A stretch of 7,941 nucleotides of DNA from Clostridiales bacterium (GCA_003343815.1 QAKL01000126.1:1-7941), one strand, 5' to 3'. Counted from the first letter of the stretch, positions 1 through 6,338 are shown. Translations and numbers: made by a program. The notes: generated by a model not told the origin, from the sequence alone.

Positions 1-198
1 ACCGCTATTGGCTATGCTGATACTACTTTAAGCCCGATCTTTGTGGCAGCAGGTAAAGGTATCAAAGAAGGTTTCGAAATGAAACTCTTCCCGCGTGAGG
101 TTGACGTGACTCCTACCGCAGCAGTTCTTTTGGGTGTTAGAATCCCTGCTGAGTGCGAAGGCTCGCCTGCTTATACTATTTTGTCCGAAGAAATGTAA
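1..198 (+). CDS. Alkaline-phosphatase-superfamily phosphodiesterase, C-terminal fragment (first paralogue of the tandem array)
   Basis: The reading frame is open from the window edge and ends with TAA at 196-198. It gives the last 65 residues of a protein whose start lies upstream of the window. By hand alignment 44 of 65 residues match the C-terminus of each of the two complete paralogues downstream, with no gaps. Shared blocks include DTxLSPIF, REVDV, PTAAVLLGV and CEGxPAY, ending in SE-x-M. In the complete paralogues this segment starts just after the last metal-binding His (the DHG motif), so the fragment itself contains no catalytic residue. It is known only as a family member by homology to its neighbours: a probable cytoplasmic metal-dependent phosphodiesterase or phosphomonoesterase of the type I phosphodiesterase/nucleotide pyrophosphatase group. 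The substrate cannot be told. It appears truncated only because the window begins there, not because the gene is broken. Confidence 0.85.
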   Translation, partial: TAIGYADTTLSPIFVAAGKGIKEGFEMKLFPREVDVTPTAAVLLGVRIPAECEGSPAYTILSEEM

Positions 199-204
199 TT
201 TTTG

Positions 205-240
205 TTTTTCCTGCGTGGCATAACGGCTGCGCAGGAAAAA
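205..240 (+). terminator. Hairpin after the first paralogue, probable intrinsic terminator
   Basis: An 11-bp perfect inverted repeat (205-215 with 230-240, TTTTTCCTGCG/CGCAGGAAAAA) encloses a 14-nt loop and starts 6 nt after the stop codon. The stem has a G+C core flanked by a T run on the left and an A run on the right. The downstream tail is AATTTAATTT rather than a clean T tract. It could reduce read-through into the next copy or act mainly as a 3' end stabiliser. Because of the flanking T and A runs it could work in both directions. Confidence 0.6.
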
Positions 241-247
241 AATTTAA

Positions 248-272
248 TTTATGGTCAAATAAATTCCATAAA
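248..272. promoter_or_regulatory. AT-rich inverted repeat, possible operator
   Basis: TTTATGG (248-254) and CCATAAA (266-272) are perfect 7-bp inverted arms separated by 11 nt, in the 148-nt spacer before the second paralogue. The arm length and spacing would suit a dimeric DNA-binding protein, but a weak RNA hairpin or chance in AT-rich DNA is equally possible. I could not find a convincing -35/-10 pair beside it, and no copy is present before the third paralogue. Confidence 0.25.
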
Positions 273-346
273 ATAGCGTTATATGTTTTCTTTTATTAAA
301 ATGCGATTGTACTCAAAAATAATAACTGAAAAGGGATTGATTTATT

Positions 347-2440
347 ATGTTAAGAAATAAAGGGTTAAGCGAGAAAGTATTGCTTTTAGGCGTTGACGGC
401 ATGGATCCCAGATTTACCAAACGCTTGGTCAACGAGGGCAAGCTGCCGAACGTCAAAAAATTAATTGAGCGCGGCGCTTGCCGTGATGATTTGGTGCTTT
501 TGGGTGCCAATCCGACTATTACTCCGCCGATGTGGGCGACTTTGGCTACCGGTGCGTATCCGATGACTCATGGCATCATGGACTACAATTTATCTGCCGA
601 AGACGATAAAGATATCACCTTAGGCGCGTTTTCTTCGAGATTTTTAAAAGCACAACCTTTATGGAATGTAACTGCCGAAAGCGGTAAGAAAACTTTGGTC
701 ATGCACTGGCCGGGCGGCAGTTTCCCGCCGACCAGCGACAGCGAAAATTTGATTACCATTGACGGTTCCAGCCCCGGTGCGTGCTGCGCATGGTCCTCTG
801 TCAGGGATTTGGATATGCTTTATGTAGCCAGCACTAAAGCAACTAAACCAAGCTATATGCCGCTGTCAATTGTTACGACCGATGTCGAGGGCGATGAAGA
901 TCTGAAATTTGTTTTACCGCCAACCTCCGGCAATGGCAAAAGTCCTGAAGCTAAAGAAAAATTACAGCATTATCAACAGTGGTACAAAGAATTTATTAAC
1001 GTAGAGGGTTATCAGCCTGATAAATCTTTCGTTGTTGACAATATCGTCAAAGATCCTAAAGGCTTGATGTGGTTTTTGGCAGATTTCCCGACCGGTTGCT
1101 CGATTTCTCCGATAGCTCCGGCCCATGACTGGGAATTTGAAATCCCGGCAGATGCCAAGGAATTTATGATTATTACTTTCTACGGTAAAGTGATGCGCCA
1201 GGCATTAATTTTGAAAAATGAGCAGGGCGTTTATGACAAAGTAGTGATTTACAAAGATAAGAAAACCTCCGAGCCGATTGCCGTATTGGAAAACGATGTA
1301 TTCACCGGTGTATATGATACCGTACCAAGCGCAAACGGTGAAGAAAAGGTTTATCGCAATATGCGTCTGTTAAAAATTGCCGAGGATGGCAGCTATGTGC
1401 GTATTTGGGCATCGCGCGGTATGAGTTGCGAGGACGACAGCGTTTGGTTCCCGAAATCTTTGTTTAAAGAGGTAGTAGACAGATTCGGACCGCCGCAGCC
1501 GACCAGCCAAATGAGCGGTAATGACAAAGATTTAATTTTAAAATGCAACAATGAGCAATGGATCAAAGCTGCCGACTGGCAGAGCAAAGTTATGCATTAT
1601 ATGATCGAAGAAAAAGGTGTCGAAGTCATCTTCTCCCATATGCATAATGTTGATTTGCAGAGTCATAACTATATGAAGTATATGAAAAATCGCGATACTT
1701 CGCGCTATGACGAGAGCGAGGTTGTCAAGTTTGCCGAGGCAACCTATAAAGTAACCGACGATTATCTTGGCAGTTTCATGCATTTACTGGATGAAGGCTG
1801 GAGCATTTTATTATTCTCCGATCATGCACTGATCAGCGCTGAGGAAGAAGCTGTATCGCTCGGCGATAACACCGGTGTTTGCATGAATCCGTTCAAAGAG
1901 TGGGGCTATACCGTTTTGAAAAAAGACGAAAACGGCAAAGAATTGTATGAGATAGACTGGAGTAAAACCAAAGCTATCATGACCCGCTCCAACAGTATTT
2001 ATATTAACTTAAAAGGCAGAGATCCGTACGGCATCGTCGATCCCGCTGATAAGTACGAATTGGAAGAAGAGATTATCACTAAACTTTACGGCTATATCCA
2101 TCCGAAGACCGGCAAACGCATCATTGCCTTGGCACTGCATAATAAAGACGCTGTGCTTTTGGGCTTGGGCGGACCGATGGGCTCGGATATCGTCTTTGTC
2201 GTTCATGAAAGCTATGTTGAGGATCACGGTGCAGGCTTATCTACAGCTTGGGGGTATAATGATACTTCGCTTTCGCCGATCTTTATCGCCGCAGGTCAAG
2301 GTATTAAAGAAAACTTCCGCACCGATCGCTATATTCGCGAGGTTGACGTGGCTCCGACCGCCGCTGTATTATTGGGCGTAGATTTCCCTGATAAATGTGA
2401 GGGCGCTCCTGCTTACCAAATCTTTAGCGAAAATATGTAA
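347..2440 (+). CDS. Type I phosphodiesterase/nucleotide pyrophosphatase-like enzyme, cytoplasmic (second paralogue)
   Basis: This is a 697-aa member of the alkaline phosphatase superfamily (PF01663-like), predicted to hydrolyse a phosphoester or related bond using two bound divalent metals and a Thr nucleophile. Visible residues are D17 in GVDGMD (metal), T59 in PTITPPMW (nucleophile position), the HWPGG block at 120-124, D436 and H440 in NVDLQSH, D492 and H493 in SDHAL, and H627 in EDHG. The order matches NPP-type enzymes. Between HWPGG and the second metal block lies an insertion of roughly 270 residues (about 130-405), much larger than in ordinary NPPs, so substrate recognition probably resides there. 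There is no signal peptide or membrane segment, so the protein should be cytosolic. The ATG at 347 follows a GAAAAGGG purine stretch by about 11 nt, and its first residues (MLRNKGL) equal those of the next paralogue. A Cys/Ser-type sulfatase is excluded by the lack of a CxPxR motif. Family confidence is high; the substrate is unknown (nucleotide, phosphodiester or phosphonate are all possible). Confidence 0.88.
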   Translation: MLRNKGLSEKVLLLGVDGMDPRFTKRLVNEGKLPNVKKLIERGACRDDLVLLGANPTITPPMWATLATGAYPMTHGIMDYNLSAEDDKDITLGAFSSRFLKAQPLWNVTAESGKKTLVMHWPGGSFPPTSDSENLITIDGSSPGACCAWSSVRDLDMLYVASTKATKPSYMPLSIVTTDVEGDEDLKFVLPPTSGNGKSPEAKEKLQHYQQWYKEFINVEGYQPDKSFVVDNIVKDPKGLMWFLADFPTGCSISPIAPAHDWEFEIPADAKEFMIITFYGKVMRQALILKNEQGVYDKVVIYKDKKTSEPIAVLENDVFTGVYDTVPSANGEEKVYRNMRLLKIAEDGSYVRIWASRGMSCEDDSVWFPKSLFKEVVDRFGPPQPTSQMSGNDKDLILKCNNEQWIKAADWQSKVMHYMIEEKGVEVIFSHMHNVDLQSHNYMKYMKNRDTSRYDESEVVKFAEATYKVTDDYLGSFMHLLDEGWSILLFSDHALISAEEEAVSLGDNTGVCMNPFKEWGYTVLKKDENGKELYEIDWSKTKAIMTRSNSIYINLKGRDPYGIVDPADKYELEEEIITKLYGYIHPKTGKRIIALALHNKDAVLLGLGGPMGSDIVFVVHESYVEDHGAGLSTAWGYNDTSLSPIFIAAGQGIKENFRTDRYIREVDVAPTAAVLLGVDFPDKCEGAPAYQIFSENM

Positions 2441-2454
2441 TAATTAACAAAAAA

Positions 2455-2484
2455 TTTCATATCATACAATTTCATATCATACAA
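2455..2484. repeat. 15-bp tandem direct repeat, two perfect copies plus a decayed third
   Basis: The unit TTTCATATCATACAA occurs at 2455-2469 and 2470-2484, followed by a partial third copy, TTTAATATCGT, at 2485-2495 (9 of 11 matches). It fills much of the 92-nt spacer between the second and third paralogues, which has no terminator. The end of each unit (TCATACAA) is complementary to TTGTATGA at 2509-2516, which abuts the ribosome binding site of the next gene, so either copy could form an 8-bp stem there. Confidence 0.85.
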
Positions 2485-2514
2485 TTTAATATCGTCTGAA
2501 TCACAAATTTGTAT

Positions 2515-2521
2515 GAAAAGG
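2515..2521 (+). promoter_or_regulatory. Ribosome binding site that fixes the GTG start of the third paralogue
   Basis: GAAAAGG lies 11 nt before GTG at 2533. The same GAAAAGG lies 12 nt before the ATG of the second paralogue (328-334), so the two initiation regions align. An in-frame TTG at 2509 sits upstream of this site and has no Shine-Dalgarno sequence of its own. Confidence 0.7.
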
Positions 2522-2532
2522 ATGATGTAAAA

Positions 2533-4614
2533 GTGTTAAGAAACAAAGGTTTGACCGACAAAGTTTTATTGTTGGGTATCGACGGTATGGATCCTCGTTT
2601 CTCCAAAAAAATGGTGGAAGAGGGTAAAATGCCGAATTTAAAAAGAATGATTGAAATGGGCTCTGCCCGCGAGGATTTGATGCTTTTGGGCGCGATGCCG
2701 ACCATTACCCCGCCGATGTGGGCGACTTTGGCTACCGGCTGCTATCCGATGACTCACGGCATCACCGACTATAACGTCCGTGTAGAGAAAGATCCGGATA
2801 TTACCCAGGAAGCATTTATGTCCAAATTCTTAAAAGCTGAGCCTTTATGGAATGTCACTGCTGAAGCAGGCAAGAAAACGCTGGTGTGGCACTGGCCGGG
2901 CGGCGCTTGGCCTCCAACCTCCACAAATCCTAATTTGATGGTTGTTGACGGTACTTCTCCGGGCGGTATGGGCAATACTTCTCACAGCCGTGATAATGAG
3001 GAAATCATCATTGCGACTACCAAAACCAAGGAGGGCGGATTTATTCCTTATGGTTCGCCGACCAGTCATATCAACTGCGATAAATCCGAGATTGTGCCTC
3101 CGGTTTACAATAAAAAAGTTATGGATATGAAAGATCCTCGTCTGAAGGAAGCCAGAGAGAAATTCTTAGAGGGCTTGGAGTTCCAGGGATTCCTGCCGTC
3201 GCCGTTCTCTGTTAGAAACTTTGTTTTCTATGAAGGCAACAACATGACGACTTTGGCAGACTGGGCGCTGCATGTATCTATCTCGCCGATTACCGACGCT
3301 GAGGGCTGGGCAGATGCTCCGGCTGACGCCAAAGAGTTTACTTTGTACTATATGTATGGCAAAGTAACCAGACCGGCATTGATTTTGAAAAATGACGGTA
3401 AATACAATCAGGTAGCTATTTATGCTTCCAAAGACGCAGCTGAACCGCTTTGCGTATTGGATGAAGATGTTTATACCGAGAATTGCCCGGATCAATTGCC
3501 GACCAAAAAAGGCATGGTTAATGTCGTCAGAGCAATGCGTGCACTGGAAATTGCCGAGGACGGCTCTTACGTCAGAATGTGGGTTTCCAACGCGATTGAT
3601 GTCGATAACAGCGACTGCTGGTATCCGCGCTCGATTTATGAGAAAATCAAACCTTTATTCGGTCCTCCGCCGGCAACCTCCATGGCCGCAGGTCAAGATG
3701 AAGATTTGATCATCAAGTGCGGTCAGGAACAATGGCAGAAAGCTGCTCGCTGGCAGTCTGACTGCATGCGCTATATGATGGATAACGAGGGCGTAGAGGT
3801 TATCTTCTCGCATTTCCACGGTCCTGATATGGCAGGTCATGCTTATATGAAATATTTGAAAGATCGCCCGACCTCCACTGTAGGTGAAAAACATGTGCGC
3901 GAATGGCATGAAAATACCTATAAATGGACCGACGAGTATATCGGCACATTCCTGCCGTATATCGATAAAGGATGGACCATTATGGTATTCTCCGACCACT
4001 CCTTGATTTGTCCGGAAGAAACTCCGCACGATATCGGTGAAAACAGTGGCTTAAATGTGCCGATCATGAAAGAATTAGGCTATACTGTGTTGAAGAAAGA
4101 CGAAAACGGCAACGAATTAATGGAGATCGACTGGGAGAAAACCAGAGCTATCCAAGTCCGCGCCAACAGTATTTATGTCAACTTAAAAGGCCGTGACCGT
4201 TACGGTATCGTTGATCCGAAAGACAAATACGAGTTGGAAGAGCAAATCATTTCCGATTTGTATAGCTATCGCGACAAGAAAACCAATCACCGCGTAGTTT
4301 CTATTGCTTTGCATAATAAAGATGCAGTGCTTTTGGGCATGGGCGGACCTGATGCTGCGGATATCATCATCTTGATGGATGAAAACTACAACTTTGACCA
4401 TGGTGAATCCTTATCCACCGCGTTAGGTCATAATGACACCTCCGTAGGTCCGATCTTCGTAGCTTGCGGTCCCGGCATCAAATACGGCTACACTGCAAAA
4501 CGTTATATCCGCGAAGTAGACGTGGCTCCGACTGCGGCAGTGCTTTTAGGTGTGGATATTCCGGCAGATTGCGAAGGAGCTCCGGCATATCAGATCCTGA
4601 GTGAAAAAATGTAA
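2533..4614 (+). CDS. Type I phosphodiesterase/nucleotide pyrophosphatase-like enzyme, cytoplasmic (third paralogue)
   Basis: This 693-aa protein is collinear with the upstream paralogue and roughly 60% identical by eye. I place the start at GTG 2533 because it gives MLRNKGL, matching the neighbour, and lies 11 nt after GAAAAGG. The alternative TTG at 2509 would add eight residues not present in the paralogue. Catalytic positions are D17 (GIDGMD), T59 (PTITPPMW, nucleophile), D432 and H436 (GPDMAGH), D488 and H489 (SDHSL) and H623 (FDHG), so the enzyme looks active. The HWPGG block is again at 120-124, followed by the same large insertion. There is no signal peptide. Differences from the second copy next to metal ligands (GPDMAGH against NVDLQSH, SDHSL against SDHAL) and through the insertion suggest different substrate preferences rather than simple dosage. 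The transporter gene begins 164 nt downstream after a hairpin. The reaction class is well supported; the actual substrate is not known. Confidence 0.88.
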   Translation: MLRNKGLTDKVLLLGIDGMDPRFSKKMVEEGKMPNLKRMIEMGSAREDLMLLGAMPTITPPMWATLATGCYPMTHGITDYNVRVEKDPDITQEAFMSKFLKAEPLWNVTAEAGKKTLVWHWPGGAWPPTSTNPNLMVVDGTSPGGMGNTSHSRDNEEIIIATTKTKEGGFIPYGSPTSHINCDKSEIVPPVYNKKVMDMKDPRLKEAREKFLEGLEFQGFLPSPFSVRNFVFYEGNNMTTLADWALHVSISPITDAEGWADAPADAKEFTLYYMYGKVTRPALILKNDGKYNQVAIYASKDAAEPLCVLDEDVYTENCPDQLPTKKGMVNVVRAMRALEIAEDGSYVRMWVSNAIDVDNSDCWYPRSIYEKIKPLFGPPPATSMAAGQDEDLIIKCGQEQWQKAARWQSDCMRYMMDNEGVEVIFSHFHGPDMAGHAYMKYLKDRPTSTVGEKHVREWHENTYKWTDEYIGTFLPYIDKGWTIMVFSDHSLICPEETPHDIGENSGLNVPIMKELGYTVLKKDENGNELMEIDWEKTRAIQVRANSIYVNLKGRDRYGIVDPKDKYELEEQIISDLYSYRDKKTNHRVVSIALHNKDAVLLGMGGPDAADIIILMDENYNFDHGESLSTALGHNDTSVGPIFVACGPGIKYGYTAKRYIREVDVAPTAAVLLGVDIPADCEGAPAYQILSEKM

Positions 4615-4661
4615 GATAATTTTTCAGAGAATTTTAGCCAGAAAACGCAACAGTTTAATAA

Positions 4662-4699
4662 TGTATCTTGCTGCCCGCGCAAGCGGACAGCAAGATACA
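4662..4699 (+). terminator. Long hairpin with GCAA tetraloop after the phosphodiesterase array
   Basis: Twelve base pairs (4662-4673 with 4688-4699, TGTATCTTGCTG/CAGCAAGATACA), a single C/A mismatch, then CCGC/GCGG, close a GCAA loop at 4679-4682. GCAA is a GNRA-type tetraloop. The helix is very stable, but the sequence after it is AAAATCTTT, so the T tract expected of an intrinsic terminator is poor. It may end or attenuate array transcription, or protect the 3' end of the array mRNA. Confidence 0.6.
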
Positions 4700-4713
4700 A
4701 AAATCTTTATCAT

Positions 4714-4743
4714 TTGTCAGTATGCTTCAATTAATGTAAGAAT
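4714..4743 (+). promoter_or_regulatory. Possible promoter for the transporter gene
   Basis: TTGTCA (4714-4719, 5 of 6 to the -35 consensus) is separated by 18 bp from AAGAAT (4738-4743, 4 of 6 to the -10 consensus), which is preceded by TGT as an extended -10 element. It lies just after the hairpin and about 35 nt before the start codon. It would allow the transporter to be expressed apart from the array. The surrounding DNA is AT-rich, so chance matches are likely. Confidence 0.35.
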
Positions 4744-4765
4744 ATTATTATTTAAAAATTAATTT

Positions 4766-4771
4766 GGAGGG
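4766..4771 (+). promoter_or_regulatory. Strong Shine-Dalgarno of the transporter gene
   Basis: GGAGGG lies 7 nt before ATG 4779. An in-frame TTG at 4764 overlaps this site and therefore cannot be the start, which removes five residues from the longest possible reading frame. Confidence 0.85.
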
Positions 4772-4778
4772 ATATATT

Positions 4779-6203
4779 ATGGCAGCAGCAATGCAAGAAA
4801 AGAAAACAAATATTATTCATTATTTGGTGGTTTTGGTTTTCTGTTTTTTGTTTAGATTTATTCCCCCGTTTGCAGCATTAACTCCTTATGGTATGGGTAT
4901 TTTAGGTGCGTTTTTAGGCGCAATATACGGTTGGATTTGCATTGATATGATTTTTCCGAGCTTTATGGCGTTAGTAGGTATCGGTTTGACGATTGGAATG
5001 AATGATATGATAGCAGCTTCTTTTAACACTACGGTTATTTCGATGATTTTCATCTATTTAATTATTGGTGTTTGCATGGAAGTAGGCTCTATTGACTGGT
5101 TAGTAAATAAGTTTCTTTCGGCTAAATTTATGATTGGCAAGCCATGGCTGATGATTTGGTTTATTTATTTTGCTGGATTGTGGTTAGGCAGTAAAAATTC
5201 CGTAATTATGATTGTTGTTTTTTTAAGTTTCCTAAATAGTATTTTTGTACAAGTTAAGATGCCATTAAAAACAAAAGAGACTGTATTGATTGCCTTGGGT
5301 ACAGTTTATGCAATTTCTTTGGGGCAAATTATGATTCCGTTTATGGGATTGGGGCTGACATTAACGGCAGTTTACAGTGCGATGTTCCAGTCCGCATTAC
5401 CATTCGGACCGTGGATTATCACAATGTTACCTCTTAATTTAGTAATGATTACAGCGTATGTTTTATTGATGCGTTTTGTTTTTCGTTGTGATTTAAGCCA
5501 GTTAAAAAATATGACAGCCGATATGCTTGGAACAAGTGAAAAAATAACCAAGGATCAAAAGATGTCGTTGCTCTTTTTCTTACTGTTTGTAGTTTGTATG
5601 CTTTGCTCAAATATTACACAATTTGGTTTTCTATATAAGATATTCTCTAAATTGGGCATGTTTGGTATTACTGCATGTGTATTGTGCCTTATGATGTTAG
5701 TAAAACGAGAAGATGGCACGCCACTGCTGCATTTTCGCAAAGCTGCTGCGACGATTGGCTGGGATCCTGTGCTTTTAACAGCATTTATTATGGTTATCGG
5801 TACTTATATGAATTCTCCGGAGGCCGGTATTTCTGCCTCTCTTAGAATGCTGATAGCGCCTTTATCCGGATTACCTGCGTTTGCCTTTATCTTTATTGCT
5901 TTGGGCGTCGGCGCTATTTTGACCAACTTTGCTACTAACCTGATTATCATCATTATCATCATGCCGGTAGTTGTCCAGTATGCTATGCAATCAGGTCTTC
6001 CATCGCTTGGAGTTCTGTGTTTGCTGTTTATGTCTTGCCACATTTGCTTGGCCACTCCGGCAGCTTCTCCGCAAACAGGCATCACTTTTGCTCATGAAAT
6101 GTTTGATAAAAAGATGGGCATGAAATACGGCGCGATAATGGTTGTATTGCTCTATATTATCCAAATGGTTGTCGGTATGGCGTGGATTAATTTCATTTTC
6201 TAA
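4779..6203 (+). CDS. Ion-transporter-superfamily permease, probably DASS/SLC13-type divalent anion transporter
   Basis: This 474-aa inner-membrane protein has about ten or more hydrophobic segments, for example near residues 12-31, 38-55, 58-74, 86-105 and 123-137. A charged loop at roughly 232-262 divides two halves, as in the inverted-repeat architecture of this superfamily. DASS proteins carry Ser-Asn-Thr (SNT) clamshell motifs in each half that bind the substrate and sodium. Here the equivalent places read S138-K139-N140-S141 in the first half and LTNFATN at 381-387 in the second, and a late ATPAASP at 425-431 resembles the DASS ATPPNA loop. Family placement is therefore good but the SNT motifs are altered. 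The ATG is set by a strong GGAGGG. DASS relatives move dicarboxylates, citrate, sulfate or phosphate; I infer an organic or inorganic divalent anion, perhaps the substrate of the adjacent phosphodiesterases. Other ion-transporter families are an alternative. The gene looks visibly more AT-rich than its neighbours, partly from Phe, Ile and Leu codons. Confidence 0.7.
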   Translation: MAAAMQEKKTNIIHYLVVLVFCFLFRFIPPFAALTPYGMGILGAFLGAIYGWICIDMIFPSFMALVGIGLTIGMNDMIAASFNTTVISMIFIYLIIGVCMEVGSIDWLVNKFLSAKFMIGKPWLMIWFIYFAGLWLGSKNSVIMIVVFLSFLNSIFVQVKMPLKTKETVLIALGTVYAISLGQIMIPFMGLGLTLTAVYSAMFQSALPFGPWIITMLPLNLVMITAYVLLMRFVFRCDLSQLKNMTADMLGTSEKITKDQKMSLLFFLLFVVCMLCSNITQFGFLYKIFSKLGMFGITACVLCLMMLVKREDGTPLLHFRKAAATIGWDPVLLTAFIMVIGTYMNSPEAGISASLRMLIAPLSGLPAFAFIFIALGVGAILTNFATNLIIIIIIMPVVVQYAMQSGLPSLGVLCLLFMSCHICLATPAASPQTGITFAHEMFDKKMGMKYGAIMVVLLYIIQMVVGMAWINFIF

Positions 6204-6222
6204 AATGCATGTTTTGACCTTT

Positions 6223-6248
6223 AAGCCCTGCTTACACAGGGCTTTTTT
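6223..6248 (+). terminator. Intrinsic terminator after the transporter gene
   Basis: An 8-bp perfect stem, AAGCCCTG (6223-6230) with CAGGGCTT (6237-6244), closes a 6-nt loop, and six T residues run from 6243 to 6248. It starts 20 nt after the stop codon. This is a standard Rho-independent terminator and marks the end of the transporter transcription unit. Confidence 0.92.
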
Positions 6249-6266
6249 ACATAAGATATAACTAAT

Positions 6267-6295
6267 TTGACAAAAGTTGATTATTGGTTTATAAT
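6267..6295 (+). promoter_or_regulatory. Perfect-consensus sigma-70/sigma-A promoter for the GH3-like gene
   Basis: TTGACA (6267-6272) and TATAAT (6290-6295) are both exact consensus hexamers at the optimal 17-bp spacing. The start point should fall near 6302, giving a 5' leader of about 37 nt before ATG 6339. It sits directly after the terminator, so the downstream gene is an independent transcription unit. I see no clear operator overlapping it. Confidence 0.9.
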
Positions 6296-6326
6296 TTTAA
6301 GAAAATATAATTATCTATCGGCGAAT

Positions 6327-6333
6327 AGGGAGG
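6327..6333 (+). promoter_or_regulatory. Shine-Dalgarno of the GH3-like gene
   Basis: AGGGAGG ends 5 nt before ATG 6339 and supports that start. Confidence 0.8.
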
Positions 6334-6338
6334 ACGAA

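Noticed and set aside
274..302. Promoter before the second paralogue using TAAAAT at 297-302
   Set aside because: The hexamer at the proper distance upstream (274-279, TAGCGT) does not resemble a -35 element, and the region is AT-rich enough for chance -10 matches.
313..510. Minus-strand frame opposite the N-terminus of the second paralogue, with a similar one at 2472-2705 opposite the third
   Set aside because: The two frames resemble each other only because they mirror the same conserved coding sequence in two paralogues. They have no ribosome binding site and no recognisable product.
1538..1783. Minus-strand frames opposite the metal-binding region (with a counterpart at 3655-4029), and at 2009-2227 and 4183-4401
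   Set aside because: These recur at matching offsets in both paralogues as shadows of conserved codons, not as independent antisense genes.
347..4614. Arylsulfatase assignment for the paralogues
   Set aside because: The formylglycine motif (C/S-x-P-x-R) is absent. The nucleophile position is Thr within PTITPPMW, as in phosphodiesterase/pyrophosphatase relatives.
4764..4778. TTG start for the transporter, five codons upstream of ATG 4779
   Set aside because: The TTG overlaps the GGAGGG ribosome binding site, so it cannot be used together with that site.
5937..5965. Run of six Ile codons in the transporter as a possible repeat expansion
   Set aside because: It lies in a predicted membrane segment after the second clamshell motif and mixes ATT and ATC codons, so it is ordinary hydrophobic sequence.
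6290..6318. Inverted AT-rich arms around TTTTAAGAAAA after the -10 box
   Set aside because: The stem is only about five A/T pairs and is not distinguishable from background in this AT-rich leader.
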